A DNA stretch of 64,000 bases from Earliella scabrosa (GCA_022605405.1 JABYQQ010000007.1:1612001-1676000), one strand, 5' to 3'; counted from the stretch's first letter, positions 48,697 to 63,149 are shown. Made by a program: numbers and translations. The notes: generated by a model not told the origin, from the letters alone.

Positions 48697-50278
48697 TCAC
48701 GCATTGTAATATCCTGCGTACAGAAAGAAGGTTCCGGTTAGCACCTGATGCACCAGCACCAACAGCTAGAACGCGCTCGCTAATCGGCCACGCACGGCCC
48801 ATCCTCGAGGCATCGCTGAAACTCATGCAAGCAGCCACGGAGGCAAACAAGCATACATGCGCCGCCGTGGCGTGCCCGCAACGTGAATACTCACCGCCAT
48901 AGAACGGCCCTTTCAGCCCTGAGTAGTGCTCGAGCCTCTTCTGGAAGCGCCACATCATGAAGAACATGTAGACCTGGGCGTATCACAAGACCGCGTGCGA
49001 GACGCGGGAGAACGTTGCTCAGCGTTTGGAATCCCTCAACGTGACCCAGCACGCACCTGGAAGACAAGGTCGACCGCAAGCCCACCGATGAAAGCTGCGT
49101 TCAGATTTGAAAAACCTGATGCGCAGAATCCGCTGGGGAACGACCCGCTCGTCTCGTATCCGGCCTCGACGGAGTCTGTCCACAACTGGCCGCCGTTGTC
49201 GCACTCCCATTGGATTTTCTCTTTTCTATAAACAGCATCAGCTCCAGCCTTCGCCGTCACAGCGCAGGGACATGTCGCGTGGCATGGCGGCAAAACACTG
49301 AACACATGCCCTCGGAAGTAAAAGGGAGGCGAATGGATGGTACTGCGCCCCCGGCTGCCCATCCGCAACGAAGACGAAGAAAGCAATACGTTCACAAAGG
49401 AGCCGAGGGGCCGATAGGTGGGCTTAACAGCGGCGCCACCAAGACGATGGAGAAGATCCGGAGTCGAGAAATTTTCGATCGAGTTTATTCTATGAAAGTG
49501 AAGTGGCGAAGGATGGACGATGATGTGACGGAACAAAGGAAGAGAGGAGAAAGCGGGTCTGGGGTGGACAAGAGTAGACTCACCCTCGTTGGAGCTGGAC
49601 GATCATGAAGATGGCCCGAACGAGGCAGATGACGATGACGAATGGCCAGATGAACTTGCAGACGCGTGTCCAGATGTATGATCGCTAAAAGATATCAAGC
49701 CACAAATTCAGCGTTCATCCTCGTCAGGTATGGTGCTCATGAAGTAGCCGACACAGCAGTAAACGCCGGTCATGGAGAAACGGCGGCGATAAAGAAATCG
49801 ACTCACGTTGGAAAGTGCGAGGATGGAAAGGGCTGCTGCGACTGCTACGCCGATCCCAATACCTCCGTAGATTTGCCTGGGAAGACGGGCAACGATAGGG
49901 GTGAGTACAAACGCATGGTTTGAGAAATATGCTCGCACCATTCAGGGAAGAAGAAGAAAATGTATTGACCCCAGTTCAGCAGGAAAATGCCTCCCGCGAG
50001 ACTGTACAACTGGGGTGCAGAGCATGTCAATTGGGGTAGGACATACGAGAAACGCGCAATCCCCGCTCACAAACATGACGACGCCCCACGCAATAGCACC
50101 ACCCCTCTTCAATATTGTCAGTTGTCAGAGCCACCGCAAGATGTGAACGGTCCATGGGACGTACCAGAGGGAGCAGGAGAAGGCAGTTGTCGCACCTGCA
50201 CATCCATCATCACAAAGTACCCTCGTCAGGACCGGCTCCAGGAACCTCTTCCATGTTAACGAGGTTCACGCACCACAT
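48697..50278 (-). CDS. Predicted four-span membrane protein of an uncharacterised fungal family
   Basis: Nine coding exons: 50278-50274, 50195-50165, 50106-50071, 50009-49939, 49876-49807, 49684-49584, 49225-49057, 48973-48895, 48713-48697; 192 residues. The first coding exon is only ATGTG. The protein starts MWCDNCLLLLPLRGGAIAWG and has four hydrophobic segments: about residues 7-36, 50-72 (QIYGGIGIGVAVAAALSILA), 82-103 (FIWPFVIVICLVRAIFMIV) and 148-168. Between spans 3 and 4 lies a loop with paired cysteines (WECDNGGQLW, then GFCASGF). The tail is KRLEHYSGLKGPFYGGYYNA. An alternative start model using shorter introns was rejected because it needed 30-37 nt introns. Not recognised beyond a general resemblance to orphan Agaricomycete tetraspan proteins; no function is claimed. 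The last intron (about 180 nt) is long for this genome. Confidence 0.8.
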
Positions 50279-53200
50279 CGTGAATGATCGTTTGCGGGAT
50301 GAACCGGGAAGTGGCCTCTGAGATTAGTCGTTACTGAGCTTGAAGACGGCGCGAGCCTAGGCGCTGTGCCGGTGATTGGTCTTGATACAGTGAGTTAAGT
50401 AGGTGTCGCGGATGTGAGGTCTTCAAGGAGAGTGACGGGAGGCCACAGTTGGCAGCAAAGAACGATGGGCGGGACGTGGTCGACGCTGGTGGGACAGAGA
50501 ACGGCGAGACACGTTCCTCGCTCTTCGCGACCCCGCAATGTGACGCGTGATACGCCTCTTGACATCACAGGCACACGTCCAGATCAAGTAGTTATGGGGT
50601 ACCAGGTAGTGGAGAGCGTGACAATGTGACACTAGCGCAACCCACGCGGCCCAAATGGGTTGTGTGCGATGGTGAGCGACCACGATCCTACGTTGTAGCC
50701 TACGTTGTCTTACCAAGTCTTACGGGTGCCCTCGACGTCGACTTGTTCTCGGACGACGGAATGCCTCTCACGGGTGTACGGAAGCTTGTGTCCTTCGGGG
50801 CGGCGATTCTCGGACTCGGTACTACTTCAAGTTCATTGAGGTCGGAGTCGGCCCTGGCCACCACGCTTCATGTACCGCCTCACCTTCACAGCTTCCCTTT
50901 GGGCGACCGGGACGGATGAACAACTACCTCCATGAACTTGGTGCCGCCGCATGAACATACCCGATCGCGGTCAGCTGTCGAAGATCACCTGGACATGGTC
51001 AAGCGTCCCGTCGACTTCTGCCTCGCGTGGAGAATACGCGTGCCATTACCGTATGTCCTTCTCGACTCTCCTTAAAGACTGTTCAGTGACAGCGAACCAG
51101 GCAGATATAATGTGACCACAAATGTCCATATGCATGGACAGTCATTTACTATCCCAAGGTCTTTCACCTTGACCCGCTCCCGCACAGCTCTTCTTCTTCC
51201 AGTCATTTGCAATCAGATTGACGCACCCGCGTCCTGCAATCTGGAAGTATCCTGCGAAAACACGCCCTTTTCATCTCCGGAATTAACCCTCCACTCGAAC
51301 TTTCTGCCGGACTGATCACGGTCCGACCTTTCTCGTGTCGGCGGAAAACCAGGTCATTTTGCTCCAACGCAGATAGCGGCGGGATCGTCTTGTGCGTACT
51401 CCACAAGTCTAGATCTCTATCGACTCTCTGCTGTAAGGGCACACCGCAGATCGGTGTCCACTTATGTCGAGATACTCCCTTCGCAGCGGCACCTAGTCTT
51501 TGGTGAGCTCCCTCTTCTCCTTCCTTTGCATCTTCTCACATAAACTTCTGTTCCTTCATCTTCTACAGGGCGTTCTCACCGGATCGGGGGTTACAATGGC
51601 AAACGCAAGTCCTACCGTCACCCGCACGTGCCCCCGACATATCCTGCTCATCGATTGCTACCATGCTCTGCGTTTGTGGTCAATGTTCACCAGGGGCGCC
51701 GATACCACCATGAGGCTGGCTCGCAAGCCTGGAGCGTGCAGCGTTATTGCCCCCGTCAGCTTGGGATATCCTTGCGCCGAGACAACTGTGACAATCCATC
51801 TCAGTCAGCGGATGGGATAGGCCGAAATGTAAGACAGGCAGGCAGGTGAAGTATGAAACACATCTAGCTCCTTTAGCCGCGAACCTCTCCATTGACTCTC
51901 ACCCCTCACAGAAGAGAATAGGCTTGGACCGCCGTCCGCCGTGCGCGCAAATGAACTCTAGAGGCTCATTTATTCCTTACGGGAAACGGCGGGGCGCCTC
52001 AGCGGCATTGAAGGTTCCGCGAAGGCATGCCAGACGTTTGATCGCCGAATATATGGCATGAGGAATAATGGACGATGGAGACGCGGCGGGGTGTCTTCCG
52101 GCAAGGCACTACCGACCAGTCGGGCGGGGACTCCCTCAGACGGTATCCTCGGCCTCGACGGTCGAGGCAGTGCGGATGAGATGTGCGATCGAACCGTTGT
52201 TCTCACGCAGCCTGACGGTCCTCCCTCCCAGCGCCCCCGTCAGTGTGCGCTATCGCTGAAAAGGGCGTCTCGGTCTCCGACCGAGGCAGGAACGCTCGCA
52301 CTGCTGCCGGACTACTCTTCCTCTCTATCCCCGTCTACCACCCGCGGTCGACCGTCGAAGTCAGGTAAGCTCGACGAGATATGACTGCGCTGCCCACAAC
52401 TGACGCCCTGCACCAGACTCCGCTTCCTGACCCACGAGTTGCCGATTCGGGTTAAGCTGCCTTCCAGTGGCCGCGTGTATCAGCGACCTCATGCCCGTCG
52501 GGGCCCAAAGATGAGCTCGTCGCAACTGTACGTGGTCGGGACGAGTCACTCCCGAGCAAGACCTCGCGGGCCTTACACGAGGCGTCAGGGTCATCGAAAA
52601 TGTCTCCGCCACAGAGGCCGTCCTCGCAAGTCGATCCCCGAATCGAGGGGAGTCCCTCGGCCGTCTGTGCCGGTCCTGGTCATCGGTCTAGCTTTCTCGG
52701 GAGCCCGCTGACCTTGTGCATGTACGTGTTTCGTCGAGTCTTTGCCCACATCCACTGGTTCCTTATCATGCGGTAGCCGCCTGTTTACTAGACTGTCACC
52801 GGGGTGGCGTTCTTGAGCGTTCCCACCAGCTGCGACCCGAGAGCTCTTCTCTTCCGGACGCTTTAGACCGCTCGCTCGCGCGTACACTACTTATCTCCTA
52901 TTGGAAGGTTTGGAATTACCACAGCTTCATTCTGAGACATCTCTTCTTTGTAACAGCCGATGTGTTGGGGCACTTGCACCCGGACCGGAAACTGGTCAAC
53001 GTGTTGCAGGGTCTCTCAACGGACGGAACGTCTGAGGGACACGATTACCCCGCCATGACTGGTGCAAGGGACTTCGTCTCTACGTCTCTAGTAGCTGAGG
53101 CTACGACAGAAATACAATAGATGTGAGCTGTCTAGTCCTCTTTTGTTCTCCGCGAGCTCACCAAGAAGCTATCCACAGCTTCGGTGAACAGGAACGTCCT

Positions 53201-55498
53201 GCTTGGATACATTGTTGTGTTTCGGCCGGAAAGAGATCTCGTCGTCCTAGCGAGTCATTATTTTGGTCTGGCACGCTGCAATAGATTCACTCCTTTTCGG
53301 ATCCGCTTGCCCTGTTGACAACGGCATACGGTGGTCACAGCGACAACGGCAAGGTCATTGAAGCTCGAAGGTTCGCCAAGGCGACTCAGGCCGCGTGCGC
53401 ACTATTCGACGGGTCACGTCAGCGCTGAGAATGCTCTCGGTACAAACCCACAGTCCTCGTCCCTACTCCTGAATACCGTAAGCTCGAAGGCCTGAAATAG
53501 GCATCGCGCCGTACTGGGCGAAAGCGTTTGGGTTGCCGGCAGCATCCTCGCTGCTGGATGCGACTGTCGATCCCACGCAGCCTCGGGAACGGCCACTCAT
53601 TAAGCCTAATACCAGCAAGTGCGCGCACCGGCCACAGGCTCGAGGCAGTCATATGCAGGGAATGCATAACGTTCCCATTCAGTTTCGTTCTGCAAGTCCT
53701 CTTCCTCGACGAGCGTGTTAGACTCGGGTCCGCGGTGCCAGGTGTGTCACCGGATCCCCGCTGGGCGACCGATCTGCTCGAAGTGTGTACTCGTCTTCCC
53801 TCTAGAGCTTGCTTCGCACACCTCTGTATGTAGTAGAATCCGACGCGGATGCTGATCTGGTTGGGTGCCTGACTCGGACACAGGTCCAGGCTCGCTGTCG
53901 TTGACTGCGCTGTACTAAGTTCCGAAACACGGAATGCTAACATGATAAGCCACCCTCAGCTGCAGCCAGCAAACCGTCGTCGCGGAGTGTGACGTAGCAG
54001 GAGGCAAGACAGATCATACATCATCCATTACGCATACGCCCCAAGAGTGGTTAGACTACCGCTGGTGGCGCGATCACCGTGCATGTTGCTTCCGGAGATG
54101 TCGACAATTCGATCATGGCTGGCAACTTAGCCCTTATACGTCCGACATACCGACCACCCGGACTTGGAATACCTGATAGTGGCATTACGAGGAGCCCGCC
54201 ACCGTGGCTGATATAGGATGAAACGACGCCGCACATGTCGGCGCAACTCGTCGACTATGCCCTAAGCAGGGGATAGACGTAGCCGAGTGAAAGTACCAAA
54301 GCGCGAGAATGTGACTACATGGTACCGCGATGGTGCACACGGGCTGAAGGATACAAGATGACTTGATAGATCGCGCAACTCACAACCTAAGTCGACTACT
54401 GCTACGCTATGGGTACATACATCCTACTCTGTCCGTCAGGTTCAGCGGGTCCGGGATTCCCTATCTTCTTCATCGCCCTGCCGTCCCCGTCCGCGTGTCG
54501 CTTCTGCAGCGCGCACAGACGGGGTGCAACAACGGTGGCAACGCACGACCCATCCTCCTCGAGAGGACAGGCAGCCTCCCCGTCCACTGCTGCGCCCACT
54601 TTCCCTTCCCGCCGTACAGCTGAGTCGGCTCCCATAGAAAGCGTCGAGAGATGGTGAAGGAGCCGTAGTCACGTGGGTCGACTTGGTGCGTGGGTTGCTC
54701 CTCGCGGGGGGTTAAAGAAGCGTGTTCATTGCGTCGTTGCTGGTCGTATCCTTCATAATTGGCCGTCGCGTTCCAGAGCCCGAGCGTGCTAATAGTACAA
54801 ACATGATAAGTTGAGACAAGATATGGAGGTGGGTCGCCGGGCGGTCGGTTCATGCGTGAGTGGGTGGGATGGAATAGGCGAGTTCGGCCGAGAAACGTAG
54901 CGTTCGTTGTTCTAGAGAAGTGTCCTTGCACGGGGAAGTTGTTGCAGGGTGTTGCGGTACGTCAACGCAGGTGTGTGGGGCGAAAGCCCCAACGGCAACC
55001 ATGAATCAACACCAGAGTTGAGGCGGATCGAGATAGCACCACGCAGCTCTGTGCGAAGTGCTCCGGGTCGATCGACAATGCGCGGGAGTGCAGCTCACCA
55101 GCGACATCGGAAGGACCAACAGAGTTGTCGCACAAAAGCTGGTATCGCCGTGCGCCAGCCTGCAGCATCGAGCAGCAGGACTCTCGTGGAGGCTAGGCGG
55201 GGGGTCGGCGATGAGGATGTCATGTCGAGCGCACCAGGCGCTGCAGACGATCCTCAGCGCCGTCGGGCCCGACCTCGCTATCTTCGCCTTCGTCTCTGTA
55301 CGCGCGATGCAACGAGCCTCCTCCAGTGACCAGTGCCGCTCTTTCCAGAGGCGACAGGGAGGCGGGTCGGCAGGATAGGACATGGGGGTGCCAAGATAGG
55401 ACTACAGGAAATGGGTAGATAATTGGGGGACAGTGGGGGAGAGGGGAGCACAACGTCCGGGATGTAGCAAGGGAAGAGGAAAGCGGATGAGAAACGGT
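50279..55498. other. 5.2 kb gene-poor stretch
   Basis: No reading frame here has domain-like sequence, and none could be joined by introns into a plausible gene. The left end is the promoter of the four-span protein and the right end the 3' region of bHLH paralog 2. CACGTG occurs once at 54670-54675. No terminal repeats or transposase motifs were seen; base composition is mixed. It may contain decayed mobile DNA or unrecognised non-coding genes. Confidence 0.5.
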
Positions 55499-56643
55499 TC
55501 AATAACCGCTTTCCGAGGCGGATGGACTGGAGTCTGCAGGAGGCTGGTCGACCGATGCAAGCTGATGTTGACCTCCCTGTGATCCCTCGGGAGGAGGCGA
55601 CAAAGGGCGACTGTCCATGTTCACATGTCCGCCGGGCGAAGGAGTGTTGGTGACTCCCAGCGAGATCTTCTCGTTCAGAGCTCGAAGTCTGGAGACCTCT
55701 TGTTCCAAGGTCGCTAGACGCTGCTGCAACTGGCGGTTCGTCTTCTCCAGATTGACGATGTGGTTCGTTGCTGTAGAGCCATGCGCCGTGAACGAGTGGC
55801 GAGAGATGGCATAGCACAAAGACGCACCTCGCTCCAACAAGGACACTTTGCTGCTCTTCTGATTGGAAACGGGCAGGACGTCCTTAAGCCTCGCATACCC
55901 GTCTCTGAGCTCGTCCCGACGCCGCTGTTCTGCCTCAATCCTCTGCCTTCGCGTCGCCTCCTTCCTAGTGTTCGCGAGACTCTCGGCCATGTTTACGCCG
56001 CCCATGGGATGGCGATCGTCGTCGTCTGATATTGAGTGACCTCGGCTTCGACGCCCAGCGGAAGAGCTGGTGGGTGATGGAGTGGGGTTGTAGCGAAGAG
56101 GATGACGGTGTACGAGGCTGTTCGCTCGAGAGGATGAGGGAGAGCCTGTTGCGCTACTGTTCCGTGAATGGTAGATGCCGTCGCCGGACGTCTCGGATCC
56201 GGAAATTGGGGGCGAGAGAGGGTCATACATATTAGGGGACTGCGGGGGTGGGGACGCGGACAATGGCATTCCTGCATGAGGCGGCGAGGCAGTGTAAACA
56301 CCTGGCGCGGGAGGAGGGAAGTGTTGTCCTGGCGGTATCATATGGATTTGGCGATGATACTGCATCGCTTGCTGCAGGTCGCTGTCGGACATTTGCCCTG
56401 TGAAAGGAGCATGGTGAAGACGAGAATGGTCAAGTCAGATCTCGGTTGTAGGAGACATAAGGCATGCTGCATGAACCCACGAGGAGGAGGGCCGGGGTGT
56501 TGTTGTACGACACCCTGATAGGGCATCTGAGGATACACGAGGTAGTTCGCGTCGTCCTCTGATGCATACATGTATTGTGTCGCGACGAAATTTTGACTCT
56601 GGTCGTCGAGCGACTGCTGGGTTTGCTGCTGCTGGGGATCCAT
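55499..56643 (-). CDS. bHLH transcription factor (paralog 2)
   Basis: Exons 56643-56481, 56397-55828, 55770-55499; 334 residues. The Gln-rich start (MDPQQQQTQQSLDDQSQNF) continues into a Pro-rich and Ser-rich region, then SDDDDRHPMGG. The bHLH reads RKEATRRQRIEAEQRRRDEL, RDGYARLKDVLPVSNQKSSK, VSLLERATNHIVNLE, with a heptad leucine zipper (RQLQQRLATLEQEVSRLR). The tail is Ser/Pro-rich and acidic. It is clearly homologous to the bHLH gene at 45.5 kb across basic region, loop and second helix, with a shared intron after the VSLL-E/D-R codons. The first intron could instead use GTCTCC at 56456 (adding eight residues); GTGGGT at 56480 was chosen for its better donor. Expected to bind E-box DNA as homo- or heterodimer. 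Confidence 0.9.
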
Positions 56644-57411
56644 GACTTGGCGTCGCGTTCGTGGACCGCGTTCGTGGACAATCGGGTGGGTATGGGAGGG
56701 GAGAGGAGGAGAATGAGAGAAAGAAAGGACGAGGCTGGCGAGATATGGCGAGAGAAAGAATAAAAACAATGGAAAGGAAGAGGTAGAAACCAAACCCCAG
56801 TGGCGGTCTCCCAATTACGTCCAGAGAGGTGGACAGAGAGAATCAAGAGAGCTCTCTCCCCGCTCGCACGCCCGCAGACGCCGGCGCTCTTTTGTCGCTT
56901 CTGCAAACAACCCGCCAACACTCAAATTCAGTGCCCAAACAACGCCGCCCTTATTGTGCCTCTTGTTCTCGGAGTTGTCTCTCGCTCCCTCGTCGCCCAC
57001 GACGACCTCGTCCTCGTCGCGACCCGCGGACAAAAGCACGCGTGCGCCGTCGCCGGGCACCCTGTACCCAGCTCGACGGCCCGGCTGCAGCCCGCCGGAA
57101 TATCGATGCGGTCATTGGCAGATCTGATTGCGATCCATGCGATCGTCGACAACGTTGCATCCTCGCCCCATCGTCCACAAGTTCCCACCTTCATTCTCTC
57201 CTGCGCCGGCAATCGGCACACACATTCAGTCCACCATCTTCACGACCGCATCGTATTCTGCTCTCGTAACAACCGTACGTATGACCCTCGCAGAACGACG
57301 TTGGAGTAGGAAGGTCGACGAGGGCATGATCAATCTTATCAGCTACAGGCTAGTGGCGTGATTGCGTCAGGTCACGACGCGCGCTACAGGCACCATCCTC
57401 TACGCACCACA
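56644..57411. other. Promoter of bHLH paralog 2 and 3' region of the ATG27-like gene
   Basis: These 768 bp contain no supported gene. Both neighbours are on the minus strand. The part next to the bHLH start is purine-rich on the plus strand (56690-56790). Confidence 0.45.
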
Positions 57412-58682
57412 TCACAGTCGTATAACACCATCCGCGTCCATGCCCGAGGCCCGACTATTATCCTGGTGCGGAGGGGCCCGAGGAGGCGGTGGGGGTGGGG
57501 CTTCCTCGTCTTCGTCTGACTGCTCGTCCAAGAAGCCTGGCGGTCCTCCCAGCATGGTTTGCGACTCCTCAGGGGTGGCGCGTAGTCCGCTGTACCCCTG
57601 CCTACCAGAGTTCCCCCACGACCCTCCGCTTCCCCAGTCCTGTGCTCCCCAGTTGCGCGACTGCCATGAGTCATACGACCTTCCCTTGACACGCTCCAGG
57701 CAGTCCCGAACGAAGTCCACCGTGTCGCTTAATGAAAAGAACGAGAACCGTGGTATCTGGTCCATGCCTCGCAGTTCCAGCACGTATCGGTTGTAAAGCG
57801 TACCGCCGACGATGTACAGGGAAAACAGCACCGCGACGCTGGCCCATCGATTTGGTGAGCTACGATCTCAACGATGCACAACGATTGACGCACATGATGG
57901 CCAAGACGGACACAATGGTCCCGAAAACACTCCCTTCAGAGGTGGGACATGCCAGCTGTGAGGCTTCGTTGGTGAGGATTCATTCTCGGTGATCCCGAGA
58001 CTCCAACACGCACTTCTGTTCGCCACTCCACGAAGAATGCGCACGCCTTGTCCTCATCCGGAGGAAGTGTGGCAATCATCGTAGGTTTCCCTTGAAACAG
58101 GACTAAGCTGACGCCGTTTAGAGCACTCCGGAGCACATACCAACGCCAGCAGACCCGTCACATATGAACCGGATTGCTGTTGACGCAGTCAGGTCTCCGG
58201 CATTGGGGCATCGAGTGCCGTCTGTCATGAAGATGAGAGGCTGCCCGCCACGAACCACCACGGTGGTGTTCACATCGCTGTTAACACGTTCAGGGACGTT
58301 CAAACAAATCGATGGAACACTACTCACCCGATTGAGAAGTCTCCGTGGGCACGGCGCGTGAACCCTGCAACATCCTCAGGTTTGTCCACCTTTGGTGCCC
58401 ATACTTCGTGCGACACGGCTTTGCACACGTTCAGGATATACTTTTGTCCGCTGGATGAGGTGAATTCATAGTCATTTCTGGCGGCTATTGTCAGAGAATG
58501 AGTGCGACTGGGCCAGACGGTGGTATTCCGAGATACCTCGATGAAAGTCGGCTCAAGTCATAGTAGTTCCCGTCAGCATGTGTTGTGCATGGTTTCTCGT
58601 CCGCACGAGCCGTCCCTAGCCCACACAGCAGCAGTCCAGACACCCAAAGAAGCCAGAAGTGGTGCGCCCTGTTCGCCAGCAT
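57412..58682 (-). CDS. ATG27 / mannose-6-phosphate-receptor-like type I membrane protein
   Basis: Exons 58682-58537, 58477-58328, 58277-58141, 58090-58014, 57955-57894, 57838-57412; 332 residues. A signal peptide (MLANRAHHFWLLWVSGLLLC) precedes a luminal MRH-type domain with cysteines in the expected order (KPCTTHADGNYYDLSRL, LNVCKAVSHEV, DGTRCPNAGD, IRFICDG, DKACAFFVEWRTE, ACPTSEG). One transmembrane helix follows (FGTIVSVLAIIVAVLFSLYI), then a cytosolic tail of about 140 residues with SRNWGAQDWGSGG-like repeats, acidic and poly-proline runs and the end DADGVIRL. Atg27 and Mrl1 are relatives in this superfamily that cycle between Golgi, endosome and vacuole; Atg27 is needed for Atg9 traffic. 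I cannot decide between the two. The start is the ATG at 58682; a TTG lies upstream in frame. Head-to-head with nuo49, 248 bp apart. Confidence 0.85.
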
Positions 58683-58930
58683 GCAGGCAGTGGACAACGT
58701 TGGTGGTCAGTGCGCTACGGCACAGCAGTTGCAGTCAATGACGGGAGGGCGAGGCGCGCGCTGAGAGCATTAGGCGCCTAACCCTTCTGATTTCCTTCCC
58801 CATCAGTCACGAGACTGTGAGCACAACCTGCCATTTGCGGAGCTTCCGACGCCGTCGAATGAGAACGGTCCGTTTAGCACCGACAACGTCGAACACGACG
58901 ACGACGACTCTCCTCCCAGCAGCGACGAGG
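58683..58930. promoter_or_regulatory. Shared promoter region of the ATG27-like gene and nuo49
   Basis: These 248 bp lie between divergent starts. No core promoter motif was recognised. Inferred from layout. Confidence 0.45.
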
Positions 58931-60998
<2,068 letters not shown>

Positions 60999-61111
60999 CG
61001 TGCCTGATTATAGTAGTGTCCAATGCCGAGCTCTTTATCTCCCCAACCTTGTGCAACTCAGCACTTCTTCGCTTCACTGGTGTGAATATCAAAGCAAATA
61101 TGACAACGAAG
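60999..61111. terminator. Convergent 3' region of nuo49 and NIF3
   Basis: Only 113 bp separate the facing stops, so the 3' UTRs probably overlap. No motif recognised. Confidence 0.35.
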
Positions 61112-62264
61112 CTACACATTGACAAGTGGATGTTCGTCTTTTTGACTGACAACTACCTCAAGCTGCTTGAGGAGCTCCGCCTCCGCCGGATCGGTCGGCT
61201 GGCTGACCTCTTCCTGGATGAACTCCAAGATGTCCTTCGCCAACCATGGTAGATAGCCCCGCTCGGTGTTTGTGTGGCCGCCTGAAGAACAAGGTGTGAG
61301 AGTCGCCCTAGGTGTCCGCGGAGAGAACGTTCCATACATAGGATGACATTATGCCCGCTCTGCACGGCGGCGAGCACTTCGTGGTGGGACATTTCGCCCG
61401 TAAAATAGACATCTGCGTCCACGCCAAGGAGCACGGAACCACCGGAGCCGGCGCATATAGCTATTGAGCTAACCATAGTGCGTTCTCGCTCAGGCTTCGC
61501 ATACGCCACCTGGACTGTATTGTCATGCGGGCGGGTGAGCAAGTATCAGTGAAGCTTGCGCCGGAGAGTCTCACCTTGCTTCAGCTCAAGTTCATCGCGG
61601 ATCTTGAAAGTCAACAGCTGCAAGTCCACCGGCTGCTTGAGCACCACGACCCGCCCGACGCCACCCAGGCCGTCTGGGAACTCCTGGCCGATGAAACGAG
61701 CAGTCCAGGTGATATCCCGCAGAGGGCCGGCAACTTTCGTGCAGAGCCAGTCGTTGATTCCATCGGTCACGGAGTCGAGGGCCGTGTGAGGGGTGTACAC
61801 GGAGATGCCTGCGGCGGCGCAGCGGAGGAGGGAAGCTTGCAAGGGGTTATTGAGCGTGAGGGATGTGAGGGGCTTGAAGATTGGCGGGTGGTAGGAGACG
61901 ATGAACGATGTTGGGGTCGACAGTGCCTCCTCTACCACTGCAGGTGTGAGACTGACCGTGTTATCGCCCGCGAATCAACATCGACCCTCCTGAGATGAGA
62001 AAGCGGATCACGCACTCGATGGTGAGCAGTACCCGGTTCGCGTTCGGACGCACATGCGGTGCTTCTGCAAGGAGTGTCAAGCAATCGTCCGGAAGGTGTT
62101 GACGGCGATGCGCAAACCTAGTATGAGCCCGACCTATATGGAGGTTGTCGATGAGCGATGGCCGGATGGGGATTGAAGAGAGTGCTGACATTGTCCCACT
62201 TCTCAGCAAAGCGCAAAGGCGCGATGCGCTCCATTATCTTGCAGAGACCCCTGACCAGCGACAT
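61112..62264 (-). CDS. NIF3: NIF3-family protein (NGG1-interacting factor 3-like)
   Basis: Exons 62264-62190, 62133-62118, 62064-62016, 61951-61575, 61514-61338, 61281-61112; 287 residues. The start MSLVRGLCKIMERIAPLRFA leads to EKWDN and, through a 16-nt exon, VGLILEAPHVRPNANRVLL. Then SFIVSYHPPIFKPLTSL, HTALDSVTDGINDWL, IAICAGSGGSVLLGV, DADVYFTGEMSHHEVLAA and HNVILCGHTNTERGYLP, the histidine/glutamate metal-site motifs of the family. NIF3 proteins are widely conserved dimetal-binding proteins with no firmly settled function; yeast Nif3 was linked to the transcription co-activator Ngg1. All five introns are canonical. Convergent with nuo49 and head-to-head with the glutaredoxin gene. Confidence 0.93.
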
Positions 62265-62675
62265 GTCTGCGGAGGTTATGTTGTGACCGTGCGCGAGTTG
62301 ACGAGGACACGAAATACGTCGAAATTCGAGGTGCCAAGGCAAGGAGCACTTCACGCGCGACGCGTCACCATGCGTGGGGCAGCATGTGTGCGCGTGACGC
62401 GACGCGTCCTGGGAACTTGGAGGCGCGCGAGAAGCGATGACGCGATGGTCCTGGAGAGGATCGGTGACAGAGTTGGCGGATTGCTCAGCAACAAACCCTC
62501 CAAGCACAATTGCGCCAGTGGCCATCGATGTCGATGCTCCCTAGTCTATTTAGAGGCCTCAAAGCGTGGGTCACGCCCCGCCCGCCACCAGACCCAGTAA
62601 GCCTCTTCTCGCCCACCACCTCCAGCCACGGCGTCCGCATCTTCATCCAACCCTTCTCCTCTTCAGCTCAGAATC
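62265..62675. promoter_or_regulatory. Shared promoter region of NIF3 and the glutaredoxin gene
   Basis: These 411 bp lie between divergent starts. GACGCGACGCGTC-type CpG-rich words (62396-62408) stand out, including a perfect GACGCGTC palindrome core. No known factor site is claimed. Confidence 0.45.
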
Positions 62676-63149
62676 ATGGCCGTCAAGGATCTCGTTGAGG
62701 TTAGCTTTGTCTCTATCCCATGTTGCCATCTCAAATATAACGCATGCACTGCTAGAACACCATCTCCGAGAACAAGATTGCGATTTTCTCGAAGTCCTAC
62801 TGCCCATACTGCAGGCGTGCCAAGGCTCTGCTTACCTCCAAGTTCCCGGATACTCAGACCAAGATCTTGGAGTGCGTATATGTGTCTCTATATCGTCTTC
62901 TGCAGCTCATGACGCACATTCATTAGGCTTGACGAGATCGACGATGGCAGTGCCATTCAGGATTACCTCCAGGAGAAGACTGGTCAGCGTACCGTGCCTA
63001 ACATCTTCATTAGTGGGTTTTCCACACATACGAGAGCAACTGGTATGACCGCTCACAATGAACAAATAGACCAGAAGCATGTTGGGGGCTGCGACGCCGT
63101 TGTCGGTCTCGACTCCCAGGGCAAGCTCGCTGCGCTCGTCTCGGCGTAA
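62676..63149 (+). CDS. Dithiol glutaredoxin (class I, CPYC)
   Basis: Exons 62676-62699, 62756-62871, 62927-63012, 63070-63149; 101 residues, standard size. The active site is SKSYCPYCRRAKALL, with the cis-proline motif RTVPNIFIN and the glutathione-binding GG (KHVGGCDAVVGLDSQGKLAAL). It should reduce glutathione-mixed disulfides and ribonucleotide reductase or similar targets using glutathione. No targeting peptide is visible (MAVKDLVENTISENKIAIFS), so a cytosolic protein is likely. The end is at TAA 63147-63149. Confidence 0.95.

Noticed and set aside
50165..50278. An N-terminus MWCVNLVNMEEV for the four-span protein
   Set aside because: It requires introns of about 37 and 30 nt. Donors GTGCGT (50273) and GTACGT (50164) give normal 78- and 58-nt introns and a hydrophobic start.
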